64,000 bases of DNA, taken from Opimibacter sp041746735. GTDB lineage: Bacteria; Bacteroidota; Bacteroidia; Chitinophagales; Saprospiraceae. The stretch spans positions 1 through 64,000 of the forward strand of contig JBGTGP010000021.1 of NCBI GenBank assembly GCA_041746735.1. Direction: 5' to 3'. A program made the position numbers and the translations under genes. The notes beneath the pieces were generated by a model. That model was not told where the DNA came from and did no database searches. It was given only the letters and a program-made list of their open reading frames with translations. Shown here one piece after another: positions 9,007-15,889 of this stretch (its first letter is position 1; every line of letters begins with the position of its first letter).

Positions 9007-11706
9007 TTATTTCTTTTGAAACGTTTCAATTACTTTCTCCAGATGTACTCCCTTGCCCAGCACAGGTTTGAAAATATCACCCATGCTTTTAATTCGATCC
9101 AGTGCATTGTATATGGTAAAATCTGTCATCTTTAAACCCGTTTTTACTTCATTCCATTCCAGTGGCATAGAAACAGTAGCACCTGGTTTAGGACGTAAAG
9201 AATAGGGCGCTGTGACTGTAGCCTGAGACCGGTTTTGCAAAAAGTCTATGTACATTTTTCCCTTTCTTGCCTTGACAATACGTTCAATACTTGTATAGGT
9301 GGGAATCTCTCGTTGCACTAATGTGGCAATGACCCTCGCAAACTCTTTGGATTGATCATAGGTATATTTTGCCCCTAGCGGAATATAAATATGAATACCT
9401 GTAGACCCACTGGTTTTTGGATAAGAAGGGACACCCATCCCCTCCAAAATATCTTTGGTCACCAGCGCCGCCTCTACCACCTTTTGGAAGTCTTGTGCAG
9501 CGGGATCCAAGTCAATTATGCACCAGTCAGGGTAATCTTCTGTTTTCACTCGACTGTGCCATGGATTCATTTCAATACAACCCAATGTGGCCATATATAA
9601 TAAACTTGCTTCATTCGTGGCGACCAGATAGTGCTTCAATTGATTATCAGATTCGCTTTTATATTTATAGGTTTCCACCCAATCAGGTGCTGTGCCGGTC
9701 ACATCTTTATAGTAAAAGCTTTTTCCATGAATCCCGTTTGGATGACGGTTCATCGATTGCGGCCGGTCCTTCAGGTAGGGCAAAATGTAGGATGAGATCT
9801 GATCATAATAGTTGAGCATATCCCGCTTTGTAATCTTCTCATCAAGCCAATACAACTTATTGAGATTTGTAAATTTTATTTTATGTCCGTTTATGGATCG
9901 TATATCCGATTCGGCAGTTGGGTCCAAAAAGCCATTGGCCACTTTCTTCTTTCCCGGCTTTACTTTTTCCTTTCCATTTACATCCTGCTGCACAATGAGT
10001 TCAGTGCCAATGTCGGTCTCCTTGATCACTTCCTTTGCTTTTTTATCTGCCCGCATAGCTACAAAGGAAGGATGGCGCATGATGCCCTCTGTGGTCATCT
10101 CCGTAAAATTAACTTCACATACCAACTCAGGCTTCATCCACACAGCCGTAGCATTCGGTGGGTTGCGCTGGAAGCGTGAGGATTTATTAATATCAGGTTG
10201 GGAGGCAAATGGTGGCGTTTGAATGATGTAGGGTTTAAATTGCTTCAGCATGTCCACTTGCTGCTGATCACTAAAGCCAGTTCCTGCTTTACCGGTGTAG
10301 ATCAACTTCCCCCTTTCATATACGCCTAACAATAATGAACTGAATGCTTTCGAGGAACCCTCATTCTTCGTATACCCCCCAATGACCATCTCCTGACCTT
10401 TATGGGCTTTTATCTTCAACCAATCCTTGGAGCGATTTCCGGCCATGTACAGACTGTCTGACTTCTTCGCCATAATTCCTTCCAATCCCATCTTCTTTAT
10501 AGCTTCAAAAAATGCTATTCCGCTAACATCAAAATTTTCACTTATCCGAATGGTGCCACCTTCAGGGATAATTTGTTGTAATATGGTTCTTCTTTCATCC
10601 AGGGTGATATGGACCAGACTTTTTCCATTGAGCCAAAGCAAATCAAACACATAATAATGCAGGTCACCATCCGGGATGCTCTTCCAGTTCTGCAACGTTC
10701 CAAAATCTGATTTGCCATTTTCGTCCAGCACCACCACCTCACCATCCATAACGGCATGTAAATTCAATTGCTGAAGCGCTTTCACCACCGGATCAAACTT
10801 CTCATTAAACGATTTCCCGTTTCTGGACTTCAATTCAACGCTCTTCTTGTTGCAAAACGCTATGGTCCGGTATCCATCCCACTTGATCTCATACTGCCAG
10901 CCTTCCTGATCAAAGGGCTTATCCACGCTGGTCGCCAGCATGGGTTTTACCTCCACAGGAAACTTGGCCGTCTTTCCGATTGAAATCATTCTACCATTAA
11001 TAATGGAGGATTCCTTGTCTGTCTCCTTCGCTTCCTTAACGGACTTTGCAACACTCCCCTTCTTGGACGGATTTATCCCTTTAGATTTTGAAGCTGTTGT
11101 TTTTGCTTGCTTTTCTCCATGAACCTGCTCAGGGGATTTCTCGATCTCTGTCAATGTTTTTCCCGAGATAACAGATTTATCCTTTAAGGTCACATCCTTC
11201 TTAGAAACATATTTATCCTTGACTTTAAACAATAGCCAGGTATCATCCCCTTTGCCATTCGTTTTGACCAGGGCAAACTCACCTTTAAGTTTTTGTCCAT
11301 GTAGTACAATATGTAATTTACCAGCCTGTATGCCTTTCAGTAATGCTTTGTCTTGTAATTTTTTATCCAGGCTGTCCGCATCTGTAGATGCATAGATCCC
11401 TTCATCCCATACCATCACCGTACCAGCTCCGTACCCACTTGGAATGATGCCTTCAAAAGTTCTGTAATCATATGGATGATCTTCTACCATAATGGCCAGG
11501 CGTTTAACATCGGGATCCGTAGAAGGTCCTTTCGGCACCGCCCAACTTTTAAGCACCCCACCTATCTCCAGTCTGAAATCAAAATGCATTCGGGTAGCAT
11601 CATGTTTCTGAATGACAAAACGCAGGTGGTCGCTATCGGGTTTACCACCCGTAGGTTCCGGACTTTTTTTGAAGTCCCGTTTAGCATTATATGAAGTAAG
11701 TGCCAT
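9007..11706 (-). CDS. ligD: DNA ligase D (3'-phosphoesterase, ligase, polymerase)
   Basis: The 899-residue NHEJ enzyme has the domain order phosphoesterase-ligase-polymerase, as in Pseudomonas LigD. The PE domain (about 25-190) shows His35, His41, Asp43, Arg45 and His77 in HDATRMHFDFRLE and VEDHPYDYR. A Lys/Ser-rich linker (190-250) leads to the ATP-dependent ligase, with nucleophile Lys275 in EIKWDGYR. The primase-like polymerase occupies about 610-899 (KITKRDMLNYYDQI, WCIIDLDP with catalytic aspartates). Ku follows 41 bp downstream. The ATG at 11706 gives MALTSYNAKRDF, a good family N-terminus. Expected role: gap filling, end cleaning and sealing of double-strand breaks, useful in slow-growing or desiccated cells. 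Confidence 0.97.
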   Translation of the reverse strand: MALTSYNAKRDFKKSPEPTGGKPDSDHLRFVIQKHDATRMHFDFRLEIGGVLKSWAVPKGPSTDPDVKRLAIMVEDHPYDYRTFEGIIPSGYGAGTVMVWDEGIYASTDADSLDKKLQDKALLKGIQAGKLHIVLHGQKLKGEFALVKTNGKGDDTWLLFKVKDKYVSKKDVTLKDKSVISGKTLTEIEKSPEQVHGEKQAKTTASKSKGINPSKKGSVAKSVKEAKETDKESSIINGRMISIGKTAKFPVEVKPMLATSVDKPFDQEGWQYEIKWDGYRTIAFCNKKSVELKSRNGKSFNEKFDPVVKALQQLNLHAVMDGEVVVLDENGKSDFGTLQNWKSIPDGDLHYYVFDLLWLNGKSLVHITLDERRTILQQIIPEGGTIRISENFDVSGIAFFEAIKKMGLEGIMAKKSDSLYMAGNRSKDWLKIKAHKGQEMVIGGYTKNEGSSKAFSSLLLGVYERGKLIYTGKAGTGFSDQQQVDMLKQFKPYIIQTPPFASQPDINKSSRFQRNPPNATAVWMKPELVCEVNFTEMTTEGIMRHPSFVAMRADKKAKEVIKETDIGTELIVQQDVNGKEKVKPGKKKVANGFLDPTAESDIRSINGHKIKFTNLNKLYWLDEKITKRDMLNYYDQISSYILPYLKDRPQSMNRHPNGIHGKSFYYKDVTGTAPDWVETYKYKSESDNQLKHYLVATNEASLLYMATLGCIEMNPWHSRVKTEDYPDWCIIDLDPAAQDFQKVVEAALVTKDILEGMGVPSYPKTSGSTGIHIYIPLGAKYTYDQSKEFARVIATLVQREIPTYTSIERIVKARKGKMYIDFLQNRSQATVTAPYSLRPKPGATVSMPLEWNEVKTGLKMTDFTIYNALDRIKSMGDIFKPVLGKGVHLEKVIETFQKK

Positions 11707-11727
11707 CTTTACAAGTGAGAATTAATA

Positions 11728-11918
11728 TATGCAGCGACCCATCTGGCTGTTGTTCCAGCTTTAGGAATTTTATAAAAGAACTATTAACCTCAATGCTATT
11801 AAAGAAGGCTGAATAAATAGGGAGTCTACTGCTATTCTCAAAAGGCGGAGGAAACTGGTTACATCGGGATCGGGAGTTGCAAACCGCTGAGTCCAGTATA
11901 GAAAGCACCAGCGTTCAT
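11728..11918 (-). pseudogene. Frameshifted, truncated DUF72 gene remnant
   Basis: Three pieces of a DUF72-family N-terminus lie in order in different frames. From the ATG at 11918, a first frame reads GAFYTGLSGLQLPIP and then a stop. The next frame reads QFPPPFENSSRLPIYSAF and FNSIEVNSSF. The frame then shifts again to YKIPKAGTTARWVAAY before a stop. Joined, they match the usual start of DUF72 proteins (TSGLxLPxP, FPPxF, SRLxYYAxxFNSIEVNSSFYKIP, ARW). The remaining ~170 codons are missing and ligD begins about 20 bp downstream. DUF72 genes are common neighbours of ligD/ku in Bacteroidota, so this looks like local decay rather than import. Confidence 0.75.
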
Positions 11919-12116
11919 CGTACAAATTCAATACCTTACAAAGGTGGTACGTTTAGTGTCATTTTGCATTTCACAATTGTAAAAAGGCTTTGCATAATTC
12001 ACACCCGGCCTTTCTCACGGGGCACGCAATGGGATGCACCAGCTCTACTTTCGAGTACACAACAGCTAATATATTAGGTACTGAAGCCGCATGGGATTGA
12101 TGGAAGTATCACCTGA

Positions 12117-12839
12117 TCATACTTTCTGCCGTCCCCAGGCTATCACTTTCACCCCACTTGAATAATGAGATAAATCGGGTTGTCGGTCTGATAAATTTAC
12201 CTCATCAATGGTATAACCCAGATTAAGTTTCTTGATGTTGAGTGTATTCAATTTCCACTCTTCATGGTGAATGTCGTAACGATACAATTCATTGTTTTTA
12301 TTGAGATACAAGCAATAACGCTCCGTCAACCACTTGTCCAATGCTGATTTATACTGGATTATACCTCCTACTTCAAATTCAGTGTCAAGGTAAAACCCTT
12401 TCAACCCATTTGTTGAGTTGTATGCTCCAGGAGACCTTTTGATACTGGCTTTCTCATACGGAAGTCCGGATAAAGCCTTTGCCAGGAATACAGAGATCAA
12501 GGACCCGGCTTCAATGTTTAAAAAGTATACGCCCTTTTTATCACTGTTATCAATATAGGTCCTTAAATTAATTTCGTCAAAATTTGAGATAAAACCAACT
12601 GAAGGCAAAAACCGGGGTCGTATTTTTTCCATAGTAAAGGCCACTAAGGTCACATAGCATGTACCATCAAACGTATCAATATTCAATTTTTCCGGTACGC
12701 ATTTTCGTAAAATTTCAAATGGAATGGTCCAGTGAAAAAACAAGACATCATTCCATTCCTGATAGTAGGTCCATGGTCCTTGAGGAAGACCAAAAGGTCT
12801 ATGCGATACTTCTGAGCGTATGCGGTCAATTTCTTTCAT
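12117..12839 (-). CDS. DUF2071 (YqjF-like) protein
   Basis: The 240-residue soluble protein contains the YqjF/DUF2071 features QEWNDVLFFHWTIPFEILRKCVP near the N-terminus, then DGTCYVTLVAFTMEKIRPR, EINLRTYI and GVYFLNIEAGSLISVFLAK. The family belongs to an acetoacetate-decarboxylase-like fold but members lack a proven activity. It stands alone on the minus strand, 51 bp upstream of the stop of nothing related: the next minus gene upstream is the response regulator. The ATG at 12839 has no obvious Shine-Dalgarno. No catalytic role is claimed. Confidence 0.8.
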   Translation of the reverse strand: MKEIDRIRSEVSHRPFGLPQGPWTYYQEWNDVLFFHWTIPFEILRKCVPEKLNIDTFDGTCYVTLVAFTMEKIRPRFLPSVGFISNFDEINLRTYIDNSDKKGVYFLNIEAGSLISVFLAKALSGLPYEKASIKRSPGAYNSTNGLKGFYLDTEFEVGGIIQYKSALDKWLTERYCLYLNKNNELYRYDIHHEEWKLNTLNIKKLNLGYTIDEVNLSDRQPDLSHYSSGVKVIAWGRQKV

Positions 12840-12890
12840 TTGTACGGTACAAACAAGACTCTTCTGTTCAACATCATCTGAAATAAAACC

Positions 12891-13568
12891 TCACCCATCC
12901 ACCAACTGATACCCCACCCCCTTGAGCGTCAGCAACTGCACCCCCGGATCCATCCGCAGATACTTGCGTAGACGCGTGACATAGACATCCAGATTGCGCG
13001 AATTGAAGAAGTGATCATCCCCCCACAATTGCAACAGGATCTCCTTTCGCTCCACCGGTAAACCCTTCCGGGCCACCAGCAGCTTCATCAACTCATTCTC
13101 CCGGTGCGATAGGGACACTGTCTCCCCATGATGGTTCAGGTGCATACGCACCGGATCAAACGACAGATCCCCGATGGTCCATACCCCCGGTGCCGACCTA
13201 CCCGACATGGCCAACAGGTTGCTGACCCGCACCATCAGCTCCTCCAGACTAAAAGGCTTTTTGATATAATCATTACCCCCTGACCGGAAGCCTTCCACAA
13301 CATCCCGTGACTCACTCATCGCCGTCAGAAAGATGATCGGCACCCGCGGATCCAAACCCCGCAGCGATTTGCCGATCTCGTACCCACTTCTTCCGGGTAC
13401 CATAATATCCAGAATACACAGACCCGGCCTGACTTGACGAAACATCTCCTCCGCTTCCTCTCCCCTTGCCGTCCAATGCACCTCAAACCCATGCCGCGCC
13501 AGATGATCCCGCACCAGCATCGCCAGCACTTCCTCATCTTCTACATACAGGATCCTCGTCTTCCCCAT
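12891..13568 (-). CDS. OmpR-family response regulator
   Basis: The receiver domain (1-120) has the acidic pair Glu10/Asp11, phospho-acceptor Asp54 in CILDIMVPG, Thr82 in FLTA and the switch lysine in IKKPFS. It is followed by a winged-helix DNA-binding domain (FDPVRMHLNHHGETVSLSHRENELMKLL ending in VTRLRKYLRMDP, VQLLTLKGVGYQL). The gene follows the histidine kinase with 13 bp between them, so they form one two-component pair (similar to RprY of Bacteroides). Divergent genes for a GLPGLI protein and an outer-membrane barrel start just beyond the kinase and are reasonable targets, which is inference. Confidence 0.92.
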   Translation of the reverse strand: MGKTRILYVEDEEVLAMLVRDHLARHGFEVHWTARGEEAEEMFRQVRPGLCILDIMVPGRSGYEIGKSLRGLDPRVPIIFLTAMSESRDVVEGFRSGGNDYIKKPFSLEELMVRVSNLLAMSGRSAPGVWTIGDLSFDPVRMHLNHHGETVSLSHRENELMKLLVARKGLPVERKEILLQLWGDDHFFNSRNLDVYVTRLRKYLRMDPGVQLLTLKGVGYQLVDG

Positions 13569-13581
13569 CTTATGTCCAGAT

Positions 13582-14994
13582 CTAATTGAGCGCAGGATCC
13601 GCCTGCGATGTCAGCCCCGTATCGTGCGAAGCCGGCAGTGTCAATGAAAACACCGACCCCCGGCCCGGCTGACTGTCGAGCCGAATTGATCCCCCGTGCC
13701 GGGCGACCACATCCGCCACATAACTCAAGCCCAGTCCATGCCCCTTGACATCATGTCGATTGCCACGCGGCACCCGGTACAACTTCTCAAAAACCTTGTC
13801 ATGATAGGCCGGATCGATACCGATGCCCTGATCTTCGACCTCCACTTTCACACTCCCATTATCCCGCGACAGCCGCACCCGAATGTCCGGTGGCCCGGCG
13901 CTGTACTTCAGTGCATTGTCCAACAAATTGTACAAGACCCCCTGCATGTGCTCACGATCACCCTGAACCGCAAAGCTATCCCCCACATAACTCACCTCCA
14001 CCTGCGCCTGCCGATTGTCGAATTGCACCTTCATGTGATGCATCACATCATCCAGCACCTGCTGCATATCGATCCGCTCATACTGGATCTGCGGCGCACT
14101 GCTATGCAAGATCCGGTCCACGAGAAGCGACAACCTCCGCAGCTCCCCCTGACAAATCTCCAGATACCGTTTGCTTTGATGGGTATTGAGTTCGTTGGAC
14201 ATGTGCAAGGATTCGAGTGCCACACCTACAGTCGTGATGGGTGTCTTGAGTTCATGGGTGATGTTGCTGACAAACTCATCGCGCAGGGCATTGAGTTGCA
14301 TTTGGCGTCGCAGATTTTTCCAGATATAATAAAATGCCGCTGCCACGATCACCCACAAGACAAAGGCAAAGCTGAAATGAGGCAACAATTCATGAAAAAT
14401 ATCGGACTTGTATTGCGGATTGCTCAGCGCCATTTTCTTTCCGGCCAGTACATCGTACTGTGGACGACTGACGGCCTCGCGGATCATGGTATCACCTTCG
14501 AGCCAGCTCAGCAGGCGGTATCCGGCATATTCACCGGTCGAGTCAGCAGCTCGCAGATGCTGCATCACCATCCTACTGAAATTTAATGCCGGTGTATCGC
14601 CTTGCGTGGTTTTGGCAGACAATTCCTCTAACAACATACCGCGCATCGGATGGCGCGATCTGAAGGCAAAGCGGGTCTTATCTGGCAGGCGCTCTCCGTT
14701 ACAGGTCTCTACAGTGCGAAGGGAATCTGTCGCATGGATCATCACGCTCATCATCACGGGTGCATTGCTGTCGCGTGTCGTTGTCACACGGGAGACCCCT
14801 GACAGTCTGGAAAAGATCAACGAATCTTCGACCTCCCGGATCGTGGAAAACATGACATGGTTGAGCTTGTCTTCCATGTCCCGGTATTTGTTCCAGAATT
14901 CATTGTGGAGCCAGAGATATTCGAGCACCCCAAGCAGGACCAGACTCAGAATCATGAGGACCCGCGCCAGGGATATATCGGTCGATTGTCGCAT
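13582..14994 (-). CDS. Membrane sensor histidine kinase
   Basis: From the ATG at 14994 (MRQSTDISLARVL) the protein has 470 residues. TM1 is near 10-28 (MILSLVLLGVLEYLW), a periplasmic sensor region of about 175 residues follows, TM2 is near 207-225, and the phospho-acceptor His247 lies in NITHELKTP. The ATPase domain ends the protein, with N-box NLLDNALKYS, G1 DQGIGID and G2 HGLGLSYV. A longer reading from a TTG at 15045 adds 17 basic residues and is less likely. The periplasmic domain resembles no sensor I recognise. It is cotranscribed with the response regulator 13 bp downstream and divergent from the GLPGLI/barrel genes. Confidence 0.9.
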   Translation of the reverse strand: MRQSTDISLARVLMILSLVLLGVLEYLWLHNEFWNKYRDMEDKLNHVMFSTIREVEDSLIFSRLSGVSRVTTTRDSNAPVMMSVMIHATDSLRTVETCNGERLPDKTRFAFRSRHPMRGMLLEELSAKTTQGDTPALNFSRMVMQHLRAADSTGEYAGYRLLSWLEGDTMIREAVSRPQYDVLAGKKMALSNPQYKSDIFHELLPHFSFAFVLWVIVAAAFYYIWKNLRRQMQLNALRDEFVSNITHELKTPITTVGVALESLHMSNELNTHQSKRYLEICQGELRRLSLLVDRILHSSAPQIQYERIDMQQVLDDVMHHMKVQFDNRQAQVEVSYVGDSFAVQGDREHMQGVLYNLLDNALKYSAGPPDIRVRLSRDNGSVKVEVEDQGIGIDPAYHDKVFEKLYRVPRGNRHDVKGHGLGLSYVADVVARHGGSIRLDSQPGRGSVFSLTLPASHDTGLTSQADPALN

Positions 14995-15086
14995 TACCCT
15001 GTAAAAATAGGTCCTGAAGCCTGTGCACGCGCGTTTCGTTAACAATAATTAACCTTTTTCAACCCGGGCAGGCCATTGTATACCCG

Positions 15087-15094
15087 TACCTTCG
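15087..15094 (+). promoter_or_regulatory. Candidate -7 box (TACCTTCG)
   Basis: TACCTTCG differs by one base from the Bacteroidota TAnnTTTG -7 element and lies 8 bp before the ATG at 15103 and 20 bp before that at 15115. If it is real, the transcript has almost no leader and the second ATG is the likelier start. No clear -33 TTTG is visible. Confidence 0.35.
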
Positions 15095-15102
15095 TGCATC
15101 AA

Positions 15103-15864
15103 ATGCGAATAGCTATGAAACATGTGTTGTGGACCCTGTGTATACTGATCCCTTTATTTTCCTCTGCCCAGACCACCGGCCGGATCGTCTATGAAGAAAA
15201 AATGGACCTGCACCGCACACTCCCTCCCGAGCGTGCCGAAATGAAGGACATGATCCCGCAGTTTAATTCATCGCTGTTCGAACTCATTTTCAAAGCCGAA
15301 GAATCCATCTATCAGCCGAAGAAAGAAGAAGAGATCAACGAGGTCACGTCTTCCTCTCATGGCGCGCGTATGACGATGCGCTTTGGTCGCGACAATCGGG
15401 TCGTCTATAAACATATCGGTGATGACAAAATGATCGACTCACGGGACTTTATGCAGAAACAGTTTCTCATCAAAGGACCACCAACACCCCGCAGATGGAA
15501 GGTTGGCAACAAACAAAAACAGATCCTGGGCTATACCTGTATGGATGCGCACTACAGACTCGACAGTGTCACAACGCTGGTGGCTTGGTTTACGCCCCAG
15601 ATCCCGGTCTCCAACGGACCTGCTGACTATCAAGGCCTGCCCGGTATGATCCTGCAGATCGATGTCAATGACGGACACCGAACTGTCACGGCGACCGAAA
15701 TTCAACTCGACAGTGTCGATACTACACCGATCGTAGCCCCTAAGAAAGGAAAGGAAGTGACGGGAGAAGAATTTAATGCGATCCGCGAAGAGAAAATGAA
15801 AGAAATGGGCATTCAGGGCGGTAGCGGTCCGGCGATGCGCCAGATGATCATGATCCGCGAATAA
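15103..15864 (+). CDS. GLPGLI family exported protein
   Basis: The protein has a signal peptide (HVLWTLCILIPLFSSAQ) and a mature part of about 230 residues that includes ADYQGLPGMILQID, the signature of the Bacteroidota GLPGLI family (function unknown). WKVGNKQKQILGYTCMDAHY and VAWFTPQIPVSNGPADY match the conserved core. Two starts are possible, ATG at 15103 (MRIAMKHV) and ATG at 15115 (MKHVLW); the signal peptide fits both. A barrel protein gene begins 25 bp downstream, a frequent pairing for GLPGLI genes, and a two-component system is divergent. The C-terminus is Met-rich (MRQMIMI), which could suit metal binding, but this is only suggestive. Confidence 0.88.
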   Translation: MRIAMKHVLWTLCILIPLFSSAQTTGRIVYEEKMDLHRTLPPERAEMKDMIPQFNSSLFELIFKAEESIYQPKKEEEINEVTSSSHGARMTMRFGRDNRVVYKHIGDDKMIDSRDFMQKQFLIKGPPTPRRWKVGNKQKQILGYTCMDAHYRLDSVTTLVAWFTPQIPVSNGPADYQGLPGMILQIDVNDGHRTVTATEIQLDSVDTTPIVAPKKGKEVTGEEFNAIREEKMKEMGIQGGSGPAMRQMIMIRE

Positions 15865-15889
15865 TTTTATTTATACTATACCCTGTTGT

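Noticed and set aside
13696..14586. Open frame of 296 codons antisense to the histidine kinase
   Set aside because: It is rich in His/Pro/Gln as expected from the complement of a codon-biased gene, and the kinase motifs are unambiguous on the other strand.
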